From contig NZ_KB899290.1 of NCBI RefSeq assembly GCF_000378145.1, positions 40,586 to 104,585 on the forward strand: a stretch of 64,000 bases of DNA, given 5' to 3'. The notes under the pieces are model-generated. The model saw only the letters and a program-made list of their open reading frames with translations, was not told where the DNA came from and searched no databases. Made by a program: the position numbers and the translations under genes. This DNA is from Saccharibacillus kuerlensis DSM 22868. GTDB taxonomy: Bacteria > Bacillota > Bacilli > Paenibacillales > Paenibacillaceae. This document shows positions 17,156 through 26,760 of this stretch, piece after piece (the stretch's first letter is position 1; every line of letters begins with the position of its first letter).

Positions 17156-18820
17156 CTAATGAGCGACCGTTTCTTTCATTACTTCCTGCAGTGTTGTGAT
17201 GCCCATTCCTACTTTGCGGAAGCCGTCTTCCAGCAGCGATTTCATCCCTTCGTTCTTCGCAACCTCGCGCATATCTTCAATACTGCCCGAATTGTTGACC
17301 AGACGGCGAAGATTATCGCTCATCGGCAATACTTCGTGGATCGCGACGCGTCCGCGGTAGCCGGTGCTGCTGCAGTTGCCACAGCCTCTTCCTTTATAGA
17401 GTTTATCGGCGAAAATCCCTTGGTTGTGCATAAGAATCTTTTCCTGCTCCGAAGGCGTGTATTGCGTTTTGCATTCGGGGCATATTTTTCTTACCAGACG
17501 CTGGGCAACGACTCCGATCAATGAGGAAGCGATCAGATAAGGTTCGATGCCCATGTCGCGCAGACGGGTTACGCTGCTGACTGCATCGTTCGTGTGGAGG
17601 GTCGACAGCACAAGGTGACCTGTCAGTGAGGCGCGAACAGCGATTTCGGCTGTCTCCGTATCCCGAATTTCCCCAACCATGACGATATTCGGATCCTGCC
17701 GGAGAATGGAGCGAAGACCCGCTGCGAAAGTCAGTCCGACTCCGGGATTCACATGCACCTGGTTGATTCCTTCGATCTGATACTCCACCGGGTCTTCAAC
17801 CGTAATAATGTTCGCTTCTTCCGTATTGAGGTGACTGAGCGCCGAATAGAGTGTCGTCGTCTTGCCGCTTCCGGTAGGACCGGTCAACAGCATAATGCCG
17901 TAAGGCCGCTCGATCATTTCCTTGAATACTGCCGCATTGCGTTCGTCAAAGCCCAACTTGTCCATCGACTGTACGCCGGTCGTAAGATCGAGCAGACGAA
18001 GTACAATCTTCTCACCATGAACGGTCGGCAGCGAAGAGACGCGGATATCGATCATGCGGTAGTCGACCTGCATCTTGATCCGGCCGTCCTGCGGCAGGCG
18101 GCGTTCGGCAATATTCAGCTTGGCCATGATTTTTAGGCGTGCCGTAATGAAACCCTGCATCTGCTTGGGAATAAGACGTTCCGTTCTCAGCGCTCCGTCA
18201 ATCCGATACCGGATCGCCAGATTGTTTTCACCGGGATCGACATGAATATCCGATGCACGCAGCTGCGCGGCCTGCTGAATCATCTGGTTGACGAGCTTGA
18301 CGATCGGCGAATCTTCGTCGGTGATCTCCGTCTCCTCAATCTCCTCAGCGCTCGGCAGCTCGCCCATCATCTGATTCATGGAATCACGCAATCCGTAATG
18401 CCGGGCAATCGCCCGCTGCAGCTCGTCCCGCGTACAGATCGCCGGTTCGATTCGGAAGCCCGTGCTCATACGCAGATCTTCGATCGCGAAGTAATCGAGC
18501 GGATCGGCCATCGCGACCATCAGTTTGCCGCCTTCTTTCATAAAAGGAAGCACCTGATACCGTTTGGCCATACTTTCCGGAATAATCTGAGTGATCGCTG
18601 GATCAATCTGATATTTGAACAGACTGACGTGGGGAATTCCAAGCTGGAACTCCAGCACTTCGATCAACTGCTGTTCCGTAATGGTGCCTTGAGCGATCAG
18701 GTGGTCGCCCAGCTTGCGCTTGGCTTCCCGCTGTTCGACGAGCGCCTGCTGCAGCTGCTCTTCCGAAATAAGGCCGTTTTCGACGAGAAGGTCGCCGAGT
18801 CTTTTCTTTACGATTGCCAT
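17156..18820 (-). CDS. pilB: Type IV pilus extension ATPase PilB with MshEN c-di-GMP-binding domain
   Basis: 554 residues. The N-terminal MshEN domain contains two 24-residue motifs of the form (R/K)LGxxLxxxGx6LxxxLxxQ separated by exactly five residues (about residues 6-58). In MshE and clostridial PilB this arrangement binds cyclic di-GMP. The core has Walker A GPTGSGKTT, Asp box VTVEDPVEY, Walker B VMVGEIRD and His box HLVLSTLHT. A zinc-type four-cysteine element (CPEC and CGNC) lies near residues 440-475. It is the first gene of the pilBTC-pilin-pilD-pilMN-pilO operon, with GGAGATG before the ATG. Confidence 0.96.
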   Translation of the reverse strand: MAIVKKRLGDLLVENGLISEEQLQQALVEQREAKRKLGDHLIAQGTITEQQLIEVLEFQLGIPHVSLFKYQIDPAITQIIPESMAKRYQVLPFMKEGGKLMVAMADPLDYFAIEDLRMSTGFRIEPAICTRDELQRAIARHYGLRDSMNQMMGELPSAEEIEETEITDEDSPIVKLVNQMIQQAAQLRASDIHVDPGENNLAIRYRIDGALRTERLIPKQMQGFITARLKIMAKLNIAERRLPQDGRIKMQVDYRMIDIRVSSLPTVHGEKIVLRLLDLTTGVQSMDKLGFDERNAAVFKEMIERPYGIMLLTGPTGSGKTTTLYSALSHLNTEEANIITVEDPVEYQIEGINQVHVNPGVGLTFAAGLRSILRQDPNIVMVGEIRDTETAEIAVRASLTGHLVLSTLHTNDAVSSVTRLRDMGIEPYLIASSLIGVVAQRLVRKICPECKTQYTPSEQEKILMHNQGIFADKLYKGRGCGNCSSTGYRGRVAIHEVLPMSDNLRRLVNNSGSIEDMREVAKNEGMKSLLEDGFRKVGMGITTLQEVMKETVAH

Positions 18821-19240
18821 TCTCGCTTCATCTCCGCCGTATTTATTGAAATTCGAGATTCAAATTTTGTTCTGTTCAACCGAAAAAGAATAGGGATTAA
18901 CCTGCGTATGAGCCGGATGAATCATTGAAATCGGGACCATCGGCCCGAAGTGTCTTTCTATATATCGTAGAATCCATAGGGCTTTTTTAGGGCATTCAAG
19001 AAAAAAATCGAAAAATTGCGAATATTCAAAAAATTCTCTCTTTTATTTCATGAATGTAAGTAATTAGTATTGAGAAGATAAGCCTTATGACCTAAAATGA
19101 TTATATAATACACATCATTATTTTTACAATTCATTTAGGAATAAAGTTTCTAAGTTTCATATTTTTAGGTATATAGAATCACAAGCAAGCCAGATTGGAG
19201 TAATAATCATTCATAATTGGCGAGCCGGGAGGGAATTGAA
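18821..19240. other. Divergent promoter region between pilB and the DUF5057 gene
   Basis: About 420 bases, markedly AT-rich on the right side, with no supported gene. It holds the sigma-D-like element of pilB (18962-18989). For the plus-strand gene a TATAAT is present at 19104-19109 without a clear -35, and TTTAGG/CCTAAA half-sites flank the AT-rich stretch. Confidence 0.5.
18962..18989 (-). promoter_or_regulatory. Sigma-D-like promoter of the pilB operon
   Basis: Minus-strand TAAA-N16-TACGATAT, compared with the flagellar sigma-D consensus TAAA-N15-GCCGATAT: the -35 matches 4/4 and the -10 matches 6/8. It lies about 140 bases upstream of the pilB ATG. Spacing is one base longer than ideal. 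Confidence 0.5.
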
Positions 19241-22200
19241 GTGAGAAAGAAGCATGTCGGCATTTGGATTATCATTCTGACTTTTGTGTTGGTCAGCGTG
19301 CCGTTCGGAGTGTGGAAAGTTATGGCCGATACGGAACCTCCATACCAGATCAAGATTTTGGAGATTGTCGATAACGGAACTTATGCTTTGCAAAGCTCCT
19401 TGAAGGATACGCCCAACGTAGTAGTCGACACCATGCGGATGAAGACGTTCGTTGCTATGCGGGACGAATTAAACGGAAAATACGACACGATTTACTTCGG
19501 AAAAGGAACGTACAGCACGGCGCAGCCGCAGACGTTCACTTCCACTTCACTCGATGCCCAGCGTCAAGCTCACCATACAACCAGCATCATGAACGATATG
19601 ACCAAGCTCAAAGCGCAAGAGATCGAAAACGACTATATCCAAAAAGGTCTTCCGGTCATTTTCCATACTTCAATTCATGACCAAAATCCTCAAGGCAATC
19701 TTTATGCGCTGTACAGCAAATACAAAATGGCAGCGACAAGTCCAAGCAATGTTATTTTTACGAACGATACATCGCTTGGCACAGTAATCAACGATATCAA
19801 AAAAGGCACGGCACTCTACAAGCAGCGTCCGCAGATAGAGATTGTTGCCAAACCCGAAAATTCCCTAACCGGCTCGGCAAAGATCTACACAACTGGCGAT
19901 ACGCTCACATTTACCTTCAACGCCAACAATATTAAGGACTTCAATTCTCCCGTCAATGCCAAGCTGTACATCGGCGTAGATAAGGTGCTTAAACTTACGG
20001 ACGAAAACATCGTCGCCAGCTCGACGCTTACCGCTCGTTCCGGAAATCTGACCTATAAGCTGCCGCAGACGTTCTCAGGTCCGGTCTACTGGAGACTGGA
20101 GCTGAATGCCAACGGACTGAGCGATTATACCGAAGGAGCCGTGCACGTACGCGATAAGCAGACAGTCATCCGAGTTCTGCAGGTTCTGCCGAAAGACAGC
20201 GCAAGCAGCCTGATCAAATCTTCGAATATGACGCAGTCCTATCTGCAGAGCCCTGATTACGATATTCAGATTACTCCAATTCCATTCAGCGAGTTCAATA
20301 CAGCAAGCAATCCCAACTCCTACGCGAACTTGAACGGCAAGTACGACATGGTCATTTTCGGCTTCATGGACAATTACAATAAGCAAACGTCCAGCAGTCT
20401 AACCGATGCGGCAGCCGCCGGTATTAACACTTTTATCAAGACCGGACAAGCAGTTATGTTCACCCACGATACGATGATTGGAAACATGTACAATCCATGG
20501 ATTAAAAATTTCCAGCAGACGACCGGACAAACAGGGCTGTACACCAACATGGGCCTCAGCGCTCCCAACCGATCCACTCGAACCCAGATCGTGAACAGCG
20601 GCATGCTGACCCAGTTCCCATTCGACTTGTCGCTCAAACCAGGCAATACGAACGGATACGTCGGCCAGATCGCACAAACGCACAATCAGTATTACATGCT
20701 GGATCTCGAAGATCCGTCGATTGTTCCTTGGTACAACATAGTGAGCGAAGACGCCGACACGCATAAGCGAGACAGCGACGACAGCTATGATCATTACTAT
20801 ACGTATTCCAAAGGAAATGTTACGTATTCCGGTACGGGACATACCAACACCGGCTTCCCGGAATGGGAGCAGAAATTGTTCGTCAATACAATGTTCCGCG
20901 CATTTATAGGCTCGAACCACGCCCCGACAATTACCGTCTATGCGCCGGAAGAGAACAGCACCAAGCCTTCTTACTTAAAAAATCTGATCCTCAGCTACCA
21001 GGTAGACGATCTCGATCTGAAAGATCTGAATGTCTATTCGACCGTAAAAATTAAAAGCAACGGCGTCGAACTAGACACCTATTCAATCAGCGAAAAAATG
21101 ATTCAAAAAGGACAAATCGTCACCGAGACGATTCCGAACCCGCTCCCGACCGGCGGAACACTGCAAATCGAAATTACGGCCCGGGACAAACAGGGCGCGA
21201 GCGTCACGAAAACAATCGACATGACGATCGAACAAGTAAGCGCCAATCTGGAAACGGATCGCACGATCGTGTCCGGCGCTCCGAATAAAGTCGCCGTTCG
21301 CGGTGAGCCGGTAGTCATCGATTATTCGGTTACCCCTCTTCCAATTGATTATTCGCTCGTGCGTCAGGAAGAGCAAGGTTCTTCAACACTGGAAGTCTCG
21401 AATCTGATTTACACGGAAAAACTTCCGGCAGGTCTCGAAATTTCGGGTTCGCTCCCTGCCGGAATGAACAGGTCGGGCACGCTGGCAGAAGGCTACACGC
21501 TGACGACCAGCTTCGGCGACGTCACTTACAATCTGACGACGGACGCTGACGGTTCAAAGTCGTATCAACCGACGTCTACCCAGCCGCTCAGCTTTACGCT
21601 GAATCTGGTGCCGACACAAAAGGGTCCTTACGACCTCAATGCGGCGAAGCTTGATTTCGAAGACCTGCACGTGGGGCAAAGCAGCATATCCGAGCACGAT
21701 TCGGCACTTCAGACGTTCAAAGACTACAGCTTGTTCATCTTCGGGAATGCCGATGCAAGCGGCAGCAGCTTCGGAGCAGATGGCCGGTTGGCCTTCGGCG
21801 GCAACGTTACGCTCAGCAGTTTCAATGCCGGCAAGCAGCTGCAAACAGGGTCGCTTCCTACAGTTTTGGCCAATGGCAGCGTCTCGATCTCCGGCGGATC
21901 GATTACGAACGGATCGATCGTCGCGGGCACGACAATGACGCTAAATGGCCTTAGTCTCAATGGCATTACGGCCGTGTCGGGCGACAGCATGTCCATCGCT
22001 AATGGCAGCATTCAAAATGGAGCACAAGCGTTATCCGGCGAGCACCTGAGTCTCAGCAACTTCAACGTTAACGAAAAAAGCACAGTAGCGGCCGTGAAGA
22101 ACCTAACCCTATCAAGCGAGGGTAATATCGATCTCAGCAGCAGCGCTTCATACGGCGGCACTTACAACGGTCCAATCCATATTGTTCCGCAGAAAAAATC

Positions 22201-24247
22201 GGCATCGACGCTGAAAGCTCAAGTTAATGCCGCCAAGCAAACGATCGATTTTGCAGCGGCAAAAAAACAGCTGCTGGCACTCTCTGATGCTTATGCCGCA
22301 AAGGCAGCGACCGGCACAACCGAGTATAAGGAAGGCAGAATTACGCTCACGGGAACGGAAAAAGGTTTAAATATTTTCAATGTTTCCGGAAGCTACGTTA
22401 ACACGATGAACCATCTCGTTATTAACGTCCCTTCCGGTTCGACCGCCGTGGTCAATATTAGCGGCTCAAACACCAAGCTTTCAAACGGCATGACTGTTAA
22501 CGGAACCGACAGCGCGCACGTGATCTTGAACTTCAACCAGCAGACGGGCATCGAAGTAACCAATATCAAAGTCAAAGGATCGATTCTTGCTCCGCGCGCA
22601 GCGGCAAGCTTTAGAGACGGCAATATTGAGGGCACGCTGATTGCCGACTCGGTCAGAGCGCCGGGAAGCTTCCATGCCGGAATGAGTACCTTTGTCGGCA
22701 GCAGCCCCGCGGTTGTTACAACCGGCGAACAGCACACGATCTTGTACCCAGACGAATTCTTCAATGCTGTTGTTAAAGTGAACAGTATTGCTTTGGAGGA
22801 TCGATCAATCTGGGTTGGCGATTCCACGACCCTCGTTCCGACGATCCTGCCGACGGACGTTGAAGAATCCGGCAAAATATTGACTTGGTCAAGCAGCAGT
22901 CCCGCCGTACAAATCGTATATCCGTCCGGAACAGTCGGAGGAAAAGCGCCGACCATCAGCGTAGTCGGCGCTCAAGCCGGCGAAGCCGTGATCACGGCTT
23001 CCGCAACCGACGGCAGCGGCATAGTCGGCCGAGCGACGATCAAGGTCGAAGCGCCGGCGCTCTCAATTATCGGAACCCCGTCAGTCAACGTGGGACAGAC
23101 CATCACTGACATCCAAGCCGTCGTTAACGCATCCAATTTAAAAATCGATAGCGTGGATTGGGAATGGAGCAGTACAGGAGCGGGCAAAGTAAATATCAGT
23201 CCTCAAACCGATCCGACCCAATTGTTTGTGGAGGGCGTCCAGAGCGGCAGAGTCAAGCTGCAGGCCACCGCCCATATTACAAACACCAAAACTAGAATGA
23301 CCAAGCAGTTGACAGCCACTTACGACATCGATGTTACCGATAATCTGAGCAGCGTCGTGATCAACGGACCTGACGCTGTTAAGAAAGGCGGAACGATTAA
23401 CCTCAGTACGGAGATCCAGCCGGCGGCAGCCAATATCGGCAGCATAGTCTGGAACGTTACCGAGGGTCAGAGCAATGCGAACTTGACGCCGGCCAGTACG
23501 GCTCCTCCAAGAACGGCAGTATTGAAAGGAACGACCGCGGGACCTGTTACGATCAGCGTTACGGTGCGCACGGCAGGCGATAACCCGGTTGAAAAAACCG
23601 TAACCAAAACGATCTGGGTACTCGATTTCGCTATGAAAGGACCGGATACAGTATATGCGGGCGATTCCATTGATTTGAGCGCTTCTCTGCTGCCGGCGAA
23701 CTACCCGGGAAGCAAAGGGACGGTCGAATGGTCAATCTCCAACGTTCCGAATTCAGGACCTGGAAACGCCAGCTATGCTTCGATCGGTACGCCGGTTGAC
23801 AGCGGCAATACGAGCAGCGTCAGCTTGAGCGGTTCAAGCTCCGGTCAAGTTATCGTTACCGCCGTCATCCCGACTCCTGCTGGCAATTTAACGGTCTCCC
23901 AGCCGGTTACGATCAGACCGGTCGTGACGGCACTTCTGCTCCCTCCGACAGTTAAGGTAGAGAAAGGTGTGCCGTTCGATCTGATTGCCAATGCACCATT
24001 GATGGTGAATCCGATCTCTATTCCGGTAGAAGATATTAAAAACCAGCTTGTGTGGACCAGCGCGGACGATACAAGCATCAGCGTCGATACAAGCGGCGTT
24101 GTAGTCGGTCTTCAGGAAGGAAGGGAGATCGTCGTGACGGTTTCTTATCAGAGAACGGCGACAGCTCCTGCAATTACCGCTTCAACCAGAGTCATAGTGA
24201 CCAAGGCTGCCGATCCCAACGCTCCGAGTGAAGGCGATCGATACTGA
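19241..24247 (+). CDS. Giant DUF5057 / choice-of-anchor-A / Ig-like surface protein, candidate pilus-associated adhesin
   Basis: 1668 residues. The N-terminal signal or anchor helix is GIWIIILTFVLVSVPFGVW, with a possible signal peptidase site at VMA-DT. Residues about 37-560 look like a DUF5057 region with two related halves (ILEIVDNG and VLQVLPKD starts, YDTIYFG and YDMVIFG strands). An Ig-like stretch lies near 565-670. A choice-of-anchor-A domain spans about 828-1160 (SLFIFGNADASGSSFGADGR, then a Ser/Asn/Gly-rich repeat area). Four or more bacterial Ig-like domains follow to the C-terminus. No LPxTG or S-layer motif is visible. GTG at 19241 has GGAGGG seven bases upstream. It sits between the pilus core operon and the minor pilins, so a role at the pilus is inferred. 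Confidence 0.75.
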   Translation: MRKKHVGIWIIILTFVLVSVPFGVWKVMADTEPPYQIKILEIVDNGTYALQSSLKDTPNVVVDTMRMKTFVAMRDELNGKYDTIYFGKGTYSTAQPQTFTSTSLDAQRQAHHTTSIMNDMTKLKAQEIENDYIQKGLPVIFHTSIHDQNPQGNLYALYSKYKMAATSPSNVIFTNDTSLGTVINDIKKGTALYKQRPQIEIVAKPENSLTGSAKIYTTGDTLTFTFNANNIKDFNSPVNAKLYIGVDKVLKLTDENIVASSTLTARSGNLTYKLPQTFSGPVYWRLELNANGLSDYTEGAVHVRDKQTVIRVLQVLPKDSASSLIKSSNMTQSYLQSPDYDIQITPIPFSEFNTASNPNSYANLNGKYDMVIFGFMDNYNKQTSSSLTDAAAAGINTFIKTGQAVMFTHDTMIGNMYNPWIKNFQQTTGQTGLYTNMGLSAPNRSTRTQIVNSGMLTQFPFDLSLKPGNTNGYVGQIAQTHNQYYMLDLEDPSIVPWYNIVSEDADTHKRDSDDSYDHYYTYSKGNVTYSGTGHTNTGFPEWEQKLFVNTMFRAFIGSNHAPTITVYAPEENSTKPSYLKNLILSYQVDDLDLKDLNVYSTVKIKSNGVELDTYSISEKMIQKGQIVTETIPNPLPTGGTLQIEITARDKQGASVTKTIDMTIEQVSANLETDRTIVSGAPNKVAVRGEPVVIDYSVTPLPIDYSLVRQEEQGSSTLEVSNLIYTEKLPAGLEISGSLPAGMNRSGTLAEGYTLTTSFGDVTYNLTTDADGSKSYQPTSTQPLSFTLNLVPTQKGPYDLNAAKLDFEDLHVGQSSISEHDSALQTFKDYSLFIFGNADASGSSFGADGRLAFGGNVTLSSFNAGKQLQTGSLPTVLANGSVSISGGSITNGSIVAGTTMTLNGLSLNGITAVSGDSMSIANGSIQNGAQALSGEHLSLSNFNVNEKSTVAAVKNLTLSSEGNIDLSSSASYGGTYNGPIHIVPQKKSASTLKAQVNAAKQTIDFAAAKKQLLALSDAYAAKAATGTTEYKEGRITLTGTEKGLNIFNVSGSYVNTMNHLVINVPSGSTAVVNISGSNTKLSNGMTVNGTDSAHVILNFNQQTGIEVTNIKVKGSILAPRAAASFRDGNIEGTLIADSVRAPGSFHAGMSTFVGSSPAVVTTGEQHTILYPDEFFNAVVKVNSIALEDRSIWVGDSTTLVPTILPTDVEESGKILTWSSSSPAVQIVYPSGTVGGKAPTISVVGAQAGEAVITASATDGSGIVGRATIKVEAPALSIIGTPSVNVGQTITDIQAVVNASNLKIDSVDWEWSSTGAGKVNISPQTDPTQLFVEGVQSGRVKLQATAHITNTKTRMTKQLTATYDIDVTDNLSSVVINGPDAVKKGGTINLSTEIQPAAANIGSIVWNVTEGQSNANLTPASTAPPRTAVLKGTTAGPVTISVTVRTAGDNPVEKTVTKTIWVLDFAMKGPDTVYAGDSIDLSASLLPANYPGSKGTVEWSISNVPNSGPGNASYASIGTPVDSGNTSSVSLSGSSSGQVIVTAVIPTPAGNLTVSQPVTIRPVVTALLLPPTVKVEKGVPFDLIANAPLMVNPISIPVEDIKNQLVWTSADDTSISVDTSGVVVGLQEGREIVVTVSYQRTATAPAITASTRVIVTKAADPNAPSEGDRY

Positions 24248-24292
24248 TTGATCCAAGAGCTGTTCAAGAACCGCTTGATCGCAAAGACCGTA

Positions 24293-24326
24293 AAAAAGGC
24301 CGATCCCATATGGGATCGGCCTTTTT
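24293..24326. terminator. Bidirectional terminator between the DUF5057 gene and the pilX-like gene
   Basis: A perfect palindrome, AAAAAGGCCGATCCC meeting its complement around an AT centre, has A/T runs on both sides. It serves the two convergent genes. Confidence 0.92.
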
Positions 24327-24345
24327 GCAGCTTCGCAGTATCGAC

Positions 24346-26169
24346 TTATTTGGACTCAATTTGCGACTCTTGAACCAACTCGATCTTCTCCGCTTTGATG
24401 CTGATCTTATCGACTCTCGGAAGCGCCATTCCTTGGTGTTCGAAAACCTCGTCATTGTAATTGACCTGAAACCGGCTTTTCTTCCCGGTAACTTGATCGT
24501 CAAACAGGATTCGGCTTCGGTCCGGAGCTTCCGTAGAACTGCCGACGACCGCATTGACTGTCAGATCCCCTTTTGCAAAGAAACCGCCCTGCAGATCGAA
24601 GTTCGAACCGACCCCGTACAGCTCCGCCGTCGCGTCGGTATAGAAAAATCCGCGCAGCGTTTGAGCCGCCTGACTGAAGGCATCCACCCGATTAAGCAGA
24701 ATCGGACCTTTGGAAATCAGTACGATTTCTTTCTCACCCGATGCTCCGGTAATCTTGGCATCCTGAATTGTCGTGTTTCCCAGTACGAACATAGTCGAGT
24801 CCACATTGATTGAACCGGCTAGATTAACCGACCCCGTCACGAGGATGCTGCCGTATAGACTTAAGTCGGCGTCATCAATCGTATTGTTCACCGTTAAATT
24901 TCCGTTGACGATCAACCAGGAAGAAGGCTTCCGCTCGCTCTGAACCAACCCGCTCAACCAATCGCCATCCACGTTCAGGTCCCCGTTAAATACAACCGTC
25001 TGCCTCATCGTTGTCAGCGCGGTGGCCAGATCGTCCAGATCGCGTTCATACTGTTCCAGTTCAGTGATGTACGCTGTGTAAGCTTCCTCGTATGCGTCCA
25101 TGTCTTCCTCATACTGCTGCCGGCTTTCTTCGTCCTCCGAATCGGGCTGCTGCGGTTTGACCGGCTCCTCGGGCTTTTGCGGCATCTCAAGCGCTCTCGA
25201 GTATGCGTTCAAGTAATTCGCGATATCAGACGAAGTCGCCGGTACTGCACTGTCGCTCAAGCCGAGCGCCTCGCCCAGTTTGTCTCTAAACGACTGGTCG
25301 ACATCAACACGGACGAACTGTTCGTTATTCCGAATCCGCACTTGGCTAAGATCAATGCCCAATGCTTTAAGTACATTCACTTTTGTCAGCTCTCCGCTTA
25401 ACACTTCGCCCGCCGCTCCGCGATTGACGGATCTGAACGGATAATTGTCTTCGGACAAAACGAATTGATCCAGAGATTGGACAAACGCCAGCGGCAGCGT
25501 TCGATCGGCACGTTCGCTCATCTGCGGAAACAGGCTCTTTTGCTGCAGACCGGGAGTACCGTTGTAGGCGTAATTCGCCATGTTGCTGACTTTAAGCGTA
25601 TGGCCTGCATAGATATTACCTTTAATTTGCGGCGAACCGTTCAGAATCAGATCTTCTTCGGAACCGAACGCGTAGTTTAGGAAGTCCGGGTAAAGACTGA
25701 TTCGCACGTTTTGTCTCAATGTGCGTTTTACCCCGTTCACCTCGCTCTGCGCAACCAGCGTTACCGTATAAGAAGAATTGCCCTTAAGCGGGTCGCTGGC
25801 GAAATCCGGACGAGCTTCAGCCGAAAGCAGCTGACTGGAAGCAAGCTCTAATTCCGTTTGCACACCCTCATCTGAATCGGAATTCGCAGCTTGACGGGCC
25901 GGAATGCCGTTCAACACACTTTGAAGCGCTGCTCCCAAGATGTCGGCTTTAATCGTCTTTCCATCCAGATTGGCTGCAATATAGGCAACCGATTCGTCCA
26001 GCGTTTTCTGCGTCAACTGCAGACTTTGAATGTCGTTTTCTCTCGTTAGGGTCCGCCTGGCTCCGCCTACCGCCGCACTCAGTACGATAACGCCGAGCAG
26101 CGTCAAGATCAGCATCATGAACATGACCATAACAAGCGCCGAGCCTTTTTCTCCCCGCAAGCGTTTCAT
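24346..26169 (-). CDS. PilX-like minor pilus protein with beta-solenoid-like region
   Basis: 607 residues. The N-terminus MKRLRGEKGSALVMVMFMML resembles PilX-type minor pilins (G-S-A-L-V rather than G-FTLIE), and the hydrophobic helix spans about residues 10-35. The middle holds a Pro/Glu/Gln/Tyr-rich acidic linker (about 325-385). The following region (about 395-520) has bactofilin-like short strand repeats (NGDLNVDG, VNGNLTVNN, LYGSILVTGSVNLAG). This is much larger than typical PilX (about 200 residues). A TTG codon immediately before the chosen ATG is an alternative start. It is the last gene of a pilV-pilW-pilX operon convergent with the DUF5057 gene. Confidence 0.75.
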   Translation of the reverse strand: MKRLRGEKGSALVMVMFMMLILTLLGVIVLSAAVGGARRTLTRENDIQSLQLTQKTLDESVAYIAANLDGKTIKADILGAALQSVLNGIPARQAANSDSDEGVQTELELASSQLLSAEARPDFASDPLKGNSSYTVTLVAQSEVNGVKRTLRQNVRISLYPDFLNYAFGSEEDLILNGSPQIKGNIYAGHTLKVSNMANYAYNGTPGLQQKSLFPQMSERADRTLPLAFVQSLDQFVLSEDNYPFRSVNRGAAGEVLSGELTKVNVLKALGIDLSQVRIRNNEQFVRVDVDQSFRDKLGEALGLSDSAVPATSSDIANYLNAYSRALEMPQKPEEPVKPQQPDSEDEESRQQYEEDMDAYEEAYTAYITELEQYERDLDDLATALTTMRQTVVFNGDLNVDGDWLSGLVQSERKPSSWLIVNGNLTVNNTIDDADLSLYGSILVTGSVNLAGSINVDSTMFVLGNTTIQDAKITGASGEKEIVLISKGPILLNRVDAFSQAAQTLRGFFYTDATAELYGVGSNFDLQGGFFAKGDLTVNAVVGSSTEAPDRSRILFDDQVTGKKSRFQVNYNDEVFEHQGMALPRVDKISIKAEKIELVQESQIESK

Positions 26170-26202
26170 CAAAGGATGTTCTCCTTCCCCCGTACATTTA
26201 TA

Positions 26203-26760
26203 TTAAAATCCGAAACGGCTCTCAAGTTCGATCTGGGACCGTTCTGCACCTTCACCGAGCGCCAGCACAAGTTTGATATTGATCAGTCCGGTCTTGTAAT
26301 AATCGAATCCTCCGACCGTATCCCCTTCGATCCGAATTGAAGAAAGTCCCGGGACAATCTGCGCATTCACCTTTGTTGATTGGTACGGATCTGCAGCGTT
26401 CGAAACCCCCGGTTTCTGAATTTGCAGCTGCCCTTCGGCAACTCGGATCGTTTTCTCTGTCGAAGCAATTTCGGTTCCGTCCGTGTCTACGTTCACCATC
26501 CGAAAGCCGCTGCCATCCGCCAATGCATACACATGATCCGGCGCAGAAACATACAGCTCCGTAATGATGGAAGACATCAGAATATCTCCTTCTTCCCGCA
26601 GCCGGTTCTCAGCGTCCACTTGGTTATAGCTCCGAAATCCAAAAAATAGGGTCGTTGAAATAATTCCCAAGATCATCGTGATCAGCGTCAGTACGGCCAG
26701 CAGCTCGATTAGCGTTACGCCTTCTTCGCGCTTTAGCCTGTTAACGAATCGATTGTGCAT
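26203..26760 (-). CDS. PilW-like minor prepilin
   Basis: 185 residues with a short leader RLKREEG followed by VTLIELLAVLTLITMILGII. The +1 residue is Val rather than Phe, and Glu5 is present. A small globular domain follows, with paired strands and Glu-rich stretches. It overlaps the pilV-like gene by 20 bases, so the two are coupled. It probably forms part of the pilus initiation or tip complex. Confidence 0.82.
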   Translation of the reverse strand: MHNRFVNRLKREEGVTLIELLAVLTLITMILGIISTTLFFGFRSYNQVDAENRLREEGDILMSSIITELYVSAPDHVYALADGSGFRMVNVDTDGTEIASTEKTIRVAEGQLQIQKPGVSNAADPYQSTKVNAQIVPGLSSIRIEGDTVGGFDYYKTGLINIKLVLALGEGAERSQIELESRFGF

